A stretch of 64,000 nucleotides of DNA. It comes from Pseudomonas pergaminensis (GTDB lineage Bacteria; Pseudomonadota; Gammaproteobacteria; Pseudomonadales; Pseudomonadaceae). Positions 26,192-34,374 of the stretch are shown here, piece by piece. Under the pieces are notes generated by a model, which saw only the letters and a program-made list of their open reading frames with translations, ran no database searches and was not told the origin of the DNA. A program made the translations under genes and the position numbers. Position 1 is the stretch's first letter, and every line of letters starts with the position of its first letter. The stretch spans positions 2,852,001 to 2,916,000 of the forward strand of contig NZ_CP078013.2 of NCBI RefSeq assembly GCF_024112395.2, read 5' to 3'.

Positions 26192-27448
26192 TTAGTAGCT
26201 CAACTGAACCCCGAGACTGCCCAGGGCCTTCCAGTATTCAGGATAGGTCTTGGCCACGCAGTCCGGGTCTTGAATGCGGATGCCCGCGACTTTCAGCCCC
26301 GCCAGCGCAAAGCACATGGCGATGCGGTGGTCGGCATGGGTGTCGATCAGCGCGTTGCACGACGTACCCGCCAGGGCCGGATCGCTGGCCACCAGCAGGT
26401 CGTCGCCTTCGATGGTCGCCAGGCCTGGGCGGATTTCGTTCAGGCCGTCATGCAGGGCCTGTACACGGTCACATTCCTTGACCCGCAGGTTGGCCAACTC
26501 GGTGAAGCGCACCGGGGTGTTGTTGAACGCGGCGAGCACTGCCAGGGTCGGGATGGCGTCCTGCATCTGCGAGCCGATGACCGTGGCTTGCATGTTCGGG
26601 AACTGCGCGATCACGGCCTGGGCCTTGGCGTCGGGCTGGGTGAAGTCTTGCGCAGCCACGCCGATGTCGATGCGCCCACCGGTCAGCACTTCGGCAGCCC
26701 ACAGGTAGGTGGCGGCGGAGGCGTCGGGCTCGATCAGGTAATCGTGGGCAGTGTAGCCGGTCGGGGCCACGCGCCAGGTGGTGTCGTTGACGGCTTCCAC
26801 CTGGGCACCGAAGGCGCGCATGCAGTCCAGGGTCAGGTCCACGTAGCCACGGGCGCCGATGTCCTTGCCGGTCAGCGCCACTTCAATCGGCGCTTCGCCG
26901 CAGGCCGCGAGCATCAGCAGGGCCGATACGTATTGGCTGGAAAGGCCACCGTCGATCTCGAAGCGCTTGGCCTTGATCTTGCCCACGCCGTGCACGGTGA
27001 CGGGGGGGCAGCCGGTCGGGCTGTCGACCTGGATGCCGTTTTGGCCGAGGGTTGCCAGCAGTGGGCCGATCGGGCGTTTTTGCATGTAGTCGTCGCCGTC
27101 GAGCACCACGGTGCCTTCGACGGTGGCCACGGCGGCGGTGAGGAAGCGCATGGCAGTGCCGGCATTGCCGAGGAACAGTGGCTGCGGTGGCAGTTGCAGT
27201 TTGCCTTGGCCGGTGACGACGAAGGTGGTGTCGTCGGGTTCGTCGATGGTGACGCCCATTTGGCGCAGGGCCACTGACATGTGGCGGGTGTCATCGCTCT
27301 TCAGGGCGCCGCTGAGGCGGCTGGTGCCCTTGGCCAGGGCTGCCAGCAGCAGGGCGCGGTTGGTGATGGATTTGGAGCCTGGGGGTGCGACCTTGCCGTT
27401 GAGGGGGGCGTTGGGCGGTGTCACGGTCACGGTTTTCTGCGAACTCAA
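26192..27448 (-). CDS. aroA: Stand-alone 5-enolpyruvylshikimate-3-phosphate synthase
   Basis: A 418-residue EPSP synthase catalysing shikimate-3-phosphate + PEP to EPSP. The motifs are GKVAPPGSKSITNRALLL (substrate phosphate), LFLGNAGTAMRFLTA (PEP site), the KECDR loop and DHRIAM near the C-terminus. In the PEP-site motif the residue after GTAMR is Phe, where Escherichia coli AroA has Pro101. I start at a TTG (27448) with CAGGAG nine bases upstream; no closer ATG exists. In Pseudomonas the main EPSPS is usually fused to TyrA in the hisC-pheA-cmk region, so this unfused gene is probably a second copy. The cysteine-motif protein follows downstream. Confidence 0.9.
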   Translation of the reverse strand: MSSQKTVTVTPPNAPLNGKVAPPGSKSITNRALLLAALAKGTSRLSGALKSDDTRHMSVALRQMGVTIDEPDDTTFVVTGQGKLQLPPQPLFLGNAGTAMRFLTAAVATVEGTVVLDGDDYMQKRPIGPLLATLGQNGIQVDSPTGCPPVTVHGVGKIKAKRFEIDGGLSSQYVSALLMLAACGEAPIEVALTGKDIGARGYVDLTLDCMRAFGAQVEAVNDTTWRVAPTGYTAHDYLIEPDASAATYLWAAEVLTGGRIDIGVAAQDFTQPDAKAQAVIAQFPNMQATVIGSQMQDAIPTLAVLAAFNNTPVRFTELANLRVKECDRVQALHDGLNEIRPGLATIEGDDLLVASDPALAGTSCNALIDTHADHRIAMCFALAGLKVAGIRIQDPDCVAKTYPEYWKALGSLGVQLSY

Positions 27449-27584
27449 GGTACAAGGCTCCTGATTCAAGGCAAGGTGGTATGGAGTGGCCGACGGGCGG
27501 ACTCGAATGATCGGGTATAGATGTGGTGCTTGTCGAGCTTGGGGGCGTTGTCGCTGATATTTACTGGGTGTACGTCGATCTGAA

Positions 27585-27673
27585 TGTGGGAGCTGGCTTG
27601 CCTGCGATGGCGGTCTTCGGGTCGCTGTCAAATTCCGGCCAGCGTGTTTGTTTGATGGGGCGCCTCAGATCAA
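27585..27673. repeat. Single REP arm plus copy of a dispersed intergenic sequence
   Basis: One REP arm (GTGGGAGCTGGCTTGCCTGC, ~27587-27606) is followed at 27625-27673 by a sequence shared with 52701-52746: CTGTC(A/G)AATTCCGGCCAG, CGTGTTTG, GGGGCGCCT and AGATCAA, differing by a small insertion. The rest of the 27449-27742 gap shows no gene. Confidence 0.7.
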
Positions 27674-27742
27674 GATCTACAGCACTCAGGTCTGACAGCC
27701 GGCCTGAGTGGTTCGGGCAAAAGCCGGTACGTCCCGCAGCCT

Positions 27743-28297
27743 TTATCGCTTTGCCAACCAATAATCATGTAGCGCCCGCGCTGCCGGTTCGAGTTCGCTG
27801 ACGCGCTGCTGGTGTGCTTGCACGTCCAGGTCGGCGGGCAGTTCGAAGTTGTCCTGTTCGGCGCACCAGGAGATTTTTTCCAGCAGTGCGGCCTGTTCAG
27901 GCGGCAGTTCCGGCCAGTTGCCAATGGCGGCGCCGCGGATGTAGCCGAAGCACCATTCTTCGGCCAGGGTGACGTCCCGGCCCTGGTGTTCGGTTTCATC
28001 GAAACGGGCCTTGAAGGCCTGGGCGTCGGTGGCCAGTTGGCCTGCCAGGGTGTTGAGGTGGCGCACGCACAGTTCGAGGAAACCCTGGGCTTCGTCCATG
28101 TTGTCCCACTCGGGGTTCTGGCCGCCCCAGATGGCCGGGAACCACTCTGCCACGTCCACCTGGACCGGGCTGGACACCAGCGCGGTGAAGTAGCCGTCGA
28201 GTTCGGCCAGGTTCAGCACCGAATGGTCGTCGCCGTACTTGAGCAGGGTGTTTTCGATAAATTCGAATTCGGCGGGGGTGAGGGGGTGGGCGTGCAT
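27743..28297 (-). CDS. UPF0149 (YecA/YgfB-like) family protein
   Basis: A 184-residue soluble protein beginning MHAHPLTPAEFEFIE, with the YecA-family signature of an early ELDGYFTAL segment, followed by WFPAIWGG and EEWCFGYIRGAAIG. It is the short UPF0149 form without a C-terminal SEC-C zinc motif. The ATG at 28297 is spaced seven bases from AAAGGAT; one six bases upstream is too close. Function unknown; YgfB in P. aeruginosa is a transcription modulator, but orthology cannot be claimed. It lies 73 bases downstream of the ClC gene, same strand. Confidence 0.82.
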   Translation of the reverse strand: MHAHPLTPAEFEFIENTLLKYGDDHSVLNLAELDGYFTALVSSPVQVDVAEWFPAIWGGQNPEWDNMDEAQGFLELCVRHLNTLAGQLATDAQAFKARFDETEHQGRDVTLAEEWCFGYIRGAAIGNWPELPPEQAALLEKISWCAEQDNFELPADLDVQAHQQRVSELEPAARALHDYWLAKR

Positions 28298-28371
28298 GGG
28301 CATATCCTTTAAACGTCGAGCGCCGCAGAGGGGGCGGCTTAAAGCGCGAAGGATGGCGCGTGTGCGGGGTT

Positions 28372-29628
28372 TTATCCAGCGTTTTCCCAGCGCTGGCACA
28401 GCTTGCTCACACAGACGGCACCGACCACTGCGAGGATGATCGGCACCAGGAAGTCATGGTCAATGCGGGTGAACTCCGCCACCAGCACAATCGCGGTCAG
28501 CGGCATGCTCATGCTGGCGGCAAGGAAGGCCGCCGCGCCGATGATCGCAAAGGCGCCCAGCGGCACGCCGGGCCAGGCCAGGCTCCAGGCGCCGCCGAGG
28601 ATGATTGCCAGCAGCGCGCCATTGGCCAGGCCGGGGGTGAGTAGCCCGCCTTCGGCGCCGGCGCGCAGGCTGCTGGTGGTGATCAGCACCTTGACCACCA
28701 ACAGCAGCGCCGCCAGGCCGATGCTCAGTTCGTTGTCGAACCCCAGTTGCGCCGGGCCTTTGCCATTGCCGAGGATCTGCGGCAACAGCATCGCCAGGCC
28801 GCCGATCACGCTGAAGTTGATCAACGCCAGCACCGGCAGGCGCCACCCGCGTGCGGCATTGGCCCGCGCGGCGCCGGTCAGGCGGGTAAAACCATAGGCG
28901 GCCAACCCAAATACTGGGCCGCACACCACCGCCCAGGTGATCAACGCCGGGCTCAGCACAAAATGCGGCACAACGTATTGCGATTCCGCCCCCAGGCCGA
29001 TCCACGCCACCGACGCGCCAATCGCCGAGGTGGCCAGTGCAATCAGCGCCGCTGGCCAACTGAACGCGCCCACCAGCACTTCCAGCACAAACACTGCGCC
29101 GCCCAACGGCACGTTGTACACCGCCGCGAGGCCTGCGCCGGCACCGCAGGCGACGATCAAGCGGTGCTGTTCCGGGGTCAATCGGGCGCGCCGGGACAGC
29201 CAACTGCCCGCCAATGCGCCGACCTCCCGTGGCGCCACTTCGCGGCCCAGGGGCGAGCCAAGGGCCACGGTGATGATCTGCAGCAAGGCGTGGGCGAGGG
29301 TGGTCTTGGGCGGCATGATCGGCATCTTTTCCGACACGGCTTGCTTGATGCTTACCAGCGGGCGGCCATAACGGTACACCGCCCACCAGCCCAGGCCGGC
29401 CACCAGGCCGCACACTACCAGCACCGCCAAGCGTCGTTCGGGCGCGGCGGCGGTCACGCCCCACAGGAAGGTTTCATGGCTGACCAGGCTGTCGAGGCTA
29501 TAGCCGTAGGCCAAGTGCTGAACGCCGTGCAGCAGCAGCGCCAGCAGCATTGCGCCGAGGCCGGCGCCAATGCCGGTGAACACGACCACCAGGGCCAGCA
29601 TCAAGGATGAACGGAACGTGGACGGCAT
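28372..29628 (-). CDS. ClC-family chloride channel/antiporter with atypical filter
   Basis: A 418-residue protein with the ~10-12 hydrophobic helices and overall organisation of ClC proteins. The gating-glutamate region is GSPLGREVAPREVGA rather than the usual G(K/R)EGP, retaining the glutamate; the first filter loop GSGIP is not recognisable (RPLVSIKQAVS instead) and GxFxP reads GGLLTPG. The signature segment AVYNVPLGGAVFVLEVL is clear. So this belongs to a divergent ClC branch whose ion selectivity is uncertain. No cytoplasmic CBS domain. Its ~190-base upstream gap is shared with the divergent isomerase gene. Confidence 0.85.
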   Translation of the reverse strand: MPSTFRSSLMLALVVVFTGIGAGLGAMLLALLLHGVQHLAYGYSLDSLVSHETFLWGVTAAAPERRLAVLVVCGLVAGLGWWAVYRYGRPLVSIKQAVSEKMPIMPPKTTLAHALLQIITVALGSPLGREVAPREVGALAGSWLSRRARLTPEQHRLIVACGAGAGLAAVYNVPLGGAVFVLEVLVGAFSWPAALIALATSAIGASVAWIGLGAESQYVVPHFVLSPALITWAVVCGPVFGLAAYGFTRLTGAARANAARGWRLPVLALINFSVIGGLAMLLPQILGNGKGPAQLGFDNELSIGLAALLLVVKVLITTSSLRAGAEGGLLTPGLANGALLAIILGGAWSLAWPGVPLGAFAIIGAAAFLAASMSMPLTAIVLVAEFTRIDHDFLVPIILAVVGAVCVSKLCQRWENAG

Positions 29629-29820
29629 AAGCGGCTCCAGGCTGTGGCCCAGAGTGTATAACCGATCATTCGTGGCTTCTGGATGAAATGTATCGGCCTA
29701 CCCTGAACCCCGCGCCTACAACATTTCATTACGTTTGCCCGTCCCGTTTTTGGCTGATGTGCCGTCGCGCACCCTTGTTATAGTCTGGCCTTTATCACTC
29801 GCCAGTCAGGGATCACTGCC

Positions 29821-30633
29821 ATGTCCGAATACCAAGCTTTCGTCGTCGAACTCACCGGCAACGTTGCCCATGTGCAGATCAATCGCCCGGAAAAGATCAA
29901 CGCAATGAACGCGGCGTTCTGGACCGAGATCATCGACATCTTCCAATGGATCGAAGACACCGACGCCGTACGCGCCGTGGTGCTCAGCGGTGCGGGCAAA
30001 CATTTTTCCTCCGGCATCGACCTGATGATGCTGGCCTCGGTCGCCAATGAGTTCGGCAAGGATGTGGGCCGCAATGCGCGTCTGTTGCGCCGTAAAATCC
30101 TCGAGCTGCAAGCCTCGTTCAATGCCGTCGACAACTGCCGCAAGCCGGTGCTGGCGGCAATCCAGGGCTATTGCATCGGCGGCGCCATCGACCTGATCAG
30201 CGCCTGTGACATGCGCTACGCCGCCGAGGGCGCGCAATTCTCGATCAAGGAAATCGACATCGGCATGGCGGCCGACGTCGGCACCCTGCAGCGCCTGCCG
30301 CGCATCATCGGCGACGGCATGCTGCGCGAGCTGGCCTATACCGGCCGCCAGTTCGGCGCCGAGGAAGCGCGCAGCATCGGCCTGGTCAATCGCGTCTATC
30401 CCGATCAGGACAGCCTGTTGGCCGGCGTCATGGAAATCGCCCATGAAATCGCCGCCAAGTCGCCGATTGCGGTCACCGGCACCAAGGCCATGATCAGCTA
30501 CATGCGTGACCATACGATCAATGACGGCTTGGAATACGTTGCCACCTGGAACTCGGCTATGTTGCAATCCAACGACCTGCGCGTGGCCATCGCGGCCCAC
30601 ATGATTAAGCAGAAACCCGAATTCGTGGATTGA
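29821..30633 (+). CDS. Delta3,5-delta2,4-dienoyl-CoA isomerase (crotonase family)
   Basis: A 270-residue crotonase-fold enzyme. The oxyanion-hole regions are [15 protein letters not shown] and [16 protein letters not shown]. The acidic residues of the dienoyl-CoA isomerase subgroup appear in [20 protein letters not shown], which closely follows ECH1, where Glu and Asp move the double bonds of odd-position unsaturated fatty acids. That segment distinguishes it from a hydratase. Together with ordinary beta-oxidation it would feed unsaturated fatty acids into the pathway. nudC begins five bases after its stop, so the two are co-transcribed. Confidence 0.85.
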   Translation: MSEYQAFVVELTGNVAHVQINRPEKINAMNAAFWTEIIDIFQWIEDTDAVRAVVLSGAGKHFSSGIDLMMLASVANEFGKDVGRNARLLRRKILELQASFNAVDNCRKPVLAAIQGYCIGGAIDLISACDMRYAAEGAQFSIKEIDIGMAADVGTLQRLPRIIGDGMLRELAYTGRQFGAEEARSIGLVNRVYPDQDSLLAGVMEIAHEIAAKSPIAVTGTKAMISYMRDHTINDGLEYVATWNSAMLQSNDLRVAIAAHMIKQKPEFVD

Positions 30634-30638
30634 CTGAC

Positions 30639-31472
30639 ATGACCCCAGGCTGGATTACCACAACGCTGCTGGACAACGACACCCCCGGTGGCTGGGCCGT
30701 TGCCCGCAGCCGCGACGGCTTTTTGCATGACACCAACGGCCCCTTGTTCCCTCGGGAATGGCTCAAGCGCCAGGACCTGTCGGTGTTTGCCGAACACGGC
30801 ATCGGCCACCTCGACGGCGAGCCGGTGTACCTGCTGGAACTCGATAGCGCCGGGGACGTGCCAGGCTGCAGTTGGCAGGGCCTGCGGGGCTTCATGCTGC
30901 AAGGCGACCACACCCTGTACAAAGTGCTGGGTTATGCCGCGCAGATCGGCACCTGGGCGCGGGAACACAGGTTTTGTGGCAGTTGCGGCCAGGCCATGGT
31001 CCAGGTGCCGCGCGAACGCGCGATGCATTGCCAGGCCTGCGACTTGCGCAGCTACCCGCGGATTTCACCGAGCATGATCGTGCTGGTGACCCGCGGCGAC
31101 GAGATCCTGCTGGCGCGTTCGCCACGCTTTGTCACGGGGGTGTACAGCACGCTGGCGGGGTTTGCCGAGCCGGGAGAGTCGGCCGAGGACTGCCTGATCC
31201 GCGAGGTTCGCGAGGAAGTGCAGGTGGAGGTCAAGAATATCCAGTACATGGGCAGCCAGTGCTGGCCGTTCCCCCATTCGATGATGCTCGGCTTCCATGC
31301 CGAGTACGCCGGTGGCGACATCGTGCCCCAGGCCGATGAGATCGAGGACGCGCAGTGGTTCAACATCCACGACTTGCCGCCGCTGCCGGCGTCACGCTCG
31401 ATTGCGCGTTACCTGATCGACCTCTACCTGGCCCGTCGCCTAGGCCACGCTGAACCAGTGCTGCCAGGCTAG
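30639..31472 (+). CDS. nudC: NADH pyrophosphatase NudC
   Basis: A 277-residue Nudix hydrolase. A zinc ribbon FCGSCGQ...HCQACDL is followed by the Nudix box [22 protein letters not shown] and the NudC signature [11 protein letters not shown] (Cys replaces the usual Pro). The enzyme splits NAD(H) to NMN(H) and AMP and, in E. coli, removes NAD caps from RNA. I use the ATG at 30639; a TTG at 30630 would overlap the previous stop. The 3' end overlaps the convergent TauE gene by 33 bases. Confidence 0.92.
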   Translation: MTPGWITTTLLDNDTPGGWAVARSRDGFLHDTNGPLFPREWLKRQDLSVFAEHGIGHLDGEPVYLLELDSAGDVPGCSWQGLRGFMLQGDHTLYKVLGYAAQIGTWAREHRFCGSCGQAMVQVPRERAMHCQACDLRSYPRISPSMIVLVTRGDEILLARSPRFVTGVYSTLAGFAEPGESAEDCLIREVREEVQVEVKNIQYMGSQCWPFPHSMMLGFHAEYAGGDIVPQADEIEDAQWFNIHDLPPLPASRSIARYLIDLYLARRLGHAEPVLPG

Positions 31473-32219
31473 GCGCACCGTCAGGCCGAGGACCACGGTG
31501 ATAAACACCGGGCGAATGAATTTGGCGCCGCCGCTGATCGCGCTGCGTGCGCCAAAGAACGCGCCACACATCACCGACACGCCCATGGCCAGGCCGACGA
31601 TCCAGTCCACCGAACCGTTGAAGATAAACACCGACAGCGCCGCCGCGTTGCTGACGAAGTTCATGCTGCGCGCCACGCCGCTGGCCTTCACCAGGTCGAT
31701 GGGGTGCAACAGCATCGTGCTGACCGTCCAGAACGCCCCGGTGCCCGGGCCCGCCACGCCATCGTAGAAGCCCAGGCCGAAGCCCTGGGTGGACTGCCAC
31801 TTCGTCTTGATCGGCGCGTCGGCGTCCAGCGGCGCCTTGGGCGTGCCGCCGAACAAGAGGTAAAGGCCGCAGCCGAACACGATCACCGGTAGCATCTTGT
31901 TCAGGGTTTCAGCCGGCAGGTAGTGGGCGACCACCGCCCCCGTGAGGGCGCCAATCAGCGTGCCGACGATGGCGTGCACCCACTGGCGTGGGTGGAACAG
32001 CTTGCGGCGATAGAAGGTAAAGCTGGCGGTCGCCGAGCCGAACGTGGAACTGAGCTTGTTGGTGCCCAGCACCAGGTGCGGTGGCATGCCGGCGGTGAGC
32101 AGGGCAGGCGTGGTGAGTAGGCCACCGCCGCCGGCAATGGCGTCGATAAAACCGGCGATAAAAGCAACAACCGCCAGGATGGCGAGGGTGGTGAGGTCTA
32201 CGCTGAGTTCGAAGGGCAT
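31440..32219 (-). CDS. TauE/SafE-family (DUF81) membrane exporter
   Basis: A 259-residue membrane protein with ~8 hydrophobic helices and the duplicated TauE motif: [21 protein letters not shown] near the N-terminus and [17 protein letters not shown] in the second half. The family exports sulfite, sulfoacetate or other organic anions; the substrate here is unknown. Its last 33 bases overlap the end of nudC on the opposite strand, and both C-termini look natural. Confidence 0.88.
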   Translation of the reverse strand: MPFELSVDLTTLAILAVVAFIAGFIDAIAGGGGLLTTPALLTAGMPPHLVLGTNKLSSTFGSATASFTFYRRKLFHPRQWVHAIVGTLIGALTGAVVAHYLPAETLNKMLPVIVFGCGLYLLFGGTPKAPLDADAPIKTKWQSTQGFGLGFYDGVAGPGTGAFWTVSTMLLHPIDLVKASGVARSMNFVSNAAALSVFIFNGSVDWIVGLAMGVSVMCGAFFGARSAISGGAKFIRPVFITVVLGLTVRLAWQHWFSVA

Positions 32220-32289
32220 GGGTTGGGCTTATTATTGGCGGGGCGCTAAGCGAAAGGCCGCCATCTTACTCGCGGGGAGTCTGCAAATC

Positions 32290-32386
32290 CAAATGTGGGA
32301 GGGGGCTTGCCCCCGATGGCAGTGCCCCAGCTGACTCATCTTTAGCTGACCCACCGCTATCGGGGGCAAGCCCCCTCCCACATTTG
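32290..32386. repeat. REP-type inverted repeat
   Basis: CAAATGTGGGAGGGGGCTTG-CCCCCGAT at the left is mirrored by ATCGGGGG-CAAGCCCCCTCCCACATTTG at the right, with a ~40-base loop. It lies between the TauE gene and the Pcs gene. Confidence 0.9.
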
Positions 32387-32402
32387 AAGAGTGTTCACCG
32401 AG

Positions 32403-33119
32403 TCATTTGTGTGTTCCCAGCCACTCCAGCGCCGTGCGCCAGATACAAATCCCCAGGAAGTACGCCGACATCAACGACCACAACCCAAAGGTCCACGGGT
32501 TGGTGTTCGGGTAATCCACCACCATCAAGAAGCTGCACAGCAACCAGATAGTGGTCACGGCGATATTGATCGGCATGAAGCGCTTCACCCGGAACGGGTG
32601 CAGGAACTTCATCGGCGTCACGGTCAGCAGCGCCAGGCCAATCACGGTGAGCAGGGTTACCCAGGCTTCCGGCTGGATGATGTAGACGCACAGCGCAACC
32701 ACGTTCCACGCGGCGGGGAAGCCGACGAAGTAGTTGTCCTTGCTCTTCATGTTCACATTGCAGAAGCAGAACAGCGACGACACCAGGATCACCGACACGG
32801 TGAACAGGTGGGTGAAGTCCGGCAGGTCGATGTAGCGATAGATGAACAGTGCGGGAATGAACACGTAGGTGAGGTAATCGATCACCAGGTCCAGCACCGA
32901 GCCGTCAAAGCTTGGCAATACCGTGCTGACATTCACTCGTCGCGCCAGTGAGCCGTCGACACCGTCCACCACCAGCGCCAGGCCCAGCCACAGCAGGCAG
33001 GCCTTGGGTGAGTTTTCCAGCAGCGCCAGGGTGGCCAGGAAGGCCAATACCACACCGGTGGCGGTAAAGCCGTGGGCGCCCCAGGCTTTGAGTCTGGCTA
33101 CATGCAGGGTCGATATCAC
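32403..33119 (-). CDS. pcs: Phosphatidylcholine synthase (Pcs)
   Basis: A 238-residue inner-membrane protein of the CDP-alcohol phosphotransferase class that condenses CDP-diacylglycerol with choline to phosphatidylcholine. It shows the class motif in the Pcs spacing, DGSLARR, twelve residues, then G-SVL-D-LVI-D, and ~7-8 hydrophobic helices. The start is a GTG at 33119 behind GGAGA. Pcs is known in host-associated pseudomonads; the membrane PC it makes needs environmental choline. Monocistronic, with a REP downstream. Confidence 0.9.
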   Translation of the reverse strand: MISTLHVARLKAWGAHGFTATGVVLAFLATLALLENSPKACLLWLGLALVVDGVDGSLARRVNVSTVLPSFDGSVLDLVIDYLTYVFIPALFIYRYIDLPDFTHLFTVSVILVSSLFCFCNVNMKSKDNYFVGFPAAWNVVALCVYIIQPEAWVTLLTVIGLALLTVTPMKFLHPFRVKRFMPINIAVTTIWLLCSFLMVVDYPNTNPWTFGLWSLMSAYFLGICIWRTALEWLGTHK

Positions 33120-33268
33120 GGGCGGTTCTCCAAAAGGTGAAACAGGGCAGCCGACAACGTGACGCCGTCGAGTCTGGCCGGGGAATGCAGGTATCGACCG
33201 GGAAGCGGGTAAGAAGGTTCACCACCCCGGTGTATCACTTAGCGTAGCAAGCGTAGGACGTTTCGGCA

Positions 33269-34183
33269 TCAGCCCTGGCGGAACACCAGTGCCTTCAAGC
33301 CACTTTGTGGGTCGATATCCGGGAATTCCGGCGGATTTTGCAGGCGCTCCACGAAGCGCAGGCCGGGTGCCTCGCGGGTCACGCCGTCGATCAGGAAGTC
33401 TTCGCCGAAGGCCGGGTCGTTCATGCACGCCAGCACGGTGCCCTGTGGCGTGAGCAAGTCCGGGAGGCGGCGCAGCACACGCTGGTAGTCCTTGGTCAGC
33501 AGGAAGCTGCCTTTCTGGAACGAGGGCGGGTCGATGATTACCAGGTCATAGGGGCCGCTGTTGGTCACCTTGGCCCAGGACTTGAACAGGTCGTGGCCCA
33601 GGAAGCTGACCCTGCCCAGGTCATGACCGTTGAGCCGATGGTTGTCGCGGCCACGGCTCAGGGCACCACGGGCCATGTCCAGGTTCACCACATGCTCGGC
33701 GCCGCCTTCGATAGCGGCCACGGAAAAACCGCAGGTGTAGGCAAACAAATTGAGCACGCGCTGGCCCTTGGCCTGCTCGCGCACCCAGTTGCGGCCGTAG
33801 CGCATGTCGAGGAACAGCCCGCTATTCTGTTTTTTGCCCAGATCGATCAGGTAGCGCAGGCCGCCTTCGGTGATCGTCAGTTCGTCGACAGCACTGCCCG
33901 CCAGCCACTCGGTGGTGCTTTGTGGCAGGTAGCGGTGCTGCAGTGCGACGGTATAACCGCCGAAGTGTGTCTGCAGCAGCTGTTTCAAGGCCTCCAGCGC
34001 TGCAGCGTCCGGCTCCTTGAACAACGACACCAGCAACACGCCTTGCAACCAGTCCACCGTGAGTTGCTCCAGGCCCGGCCAGCAACGGCCACGGCCGTGG
34101 AACAGGCGCCGGGTTTCCGTCGGCGGGGTCGCCAGGGCGGTGAACAAGTGGGCGTGCAGGGTGGCGAGTGCGTCTGGGGTCAT
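33269..34183 (-). CDS. SAM-dependent RNA methyltransferase, RlmI/RlmK-like
   Basis: A 304-residue class I methyltransferase. The SAM-binding region is VLNLFAYTCGFSVAA, the acidic strand end VNLDMARGAL, and the active-site motif IIDPPSFQKGSF (DPPSF is typical for RlmI/RlmK m5C/m7G rRNA enzymes). A QNSGLFLDMRYGRNW segment resembles the family hallmark before motif I. It lacks the PUA domain of RlmI and the THUMP/N2G half of RlmKL, so the substrate is uncertain. Stand-alone, transcribed away from the E1 gene at 34375. Confidence 0.8.
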   Translation of the reverse strand: MTPDALATLHAHLFTALATPPTETRRLFHGRGRCWPGLEQLTVDWLQGVLLVSLFKEPDAAALEALKQLLQTHFGGYTVALQHRYLPQSTTEWLAGSAVDELTITEGGLRYLIDLGKKQNSGLFLDMRYGRNWVREQAKGQRVLNLFAYTCGFSVAAIEGGAEHVVNLDMARGALSRGRDNHRLNGHDLGRVSFLGHDLFKSWAKVTNSGPYDLVIIDPPSFQKGSFLLTKDYQRVLRRLPDLLTPQGTVLACMNDPAFGEDFLIDGVTREAPGLRFVERLQNPPEFPDIDPQSGLKALVFRQG

Positions 34184-34374
34184 CGTTAAACGTCAGTCAT
34201 TGAGCGGGCGGCATTTTAAACACAATTGCGAGAGGAACGGGTGCTTGAGCACAACGTGCTGGGAAAAGGCCGAATGGCAGTGATTCATGCTCAAAATTCA
34301 GCTTGTGGCGCCGGATAACAGGCAAAAAATCCTCAGGCACCGACATAAACTGGAAAAAAAGCCCGGAGGTGCCC

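Noticed and set aside
27449..27631. N-terminal extension of AroA to an upstream ATG
   Set aside because: The extra ~60 residues are not AroA-like and start inside repeat sequence; the TTG at 27448 has an SD.
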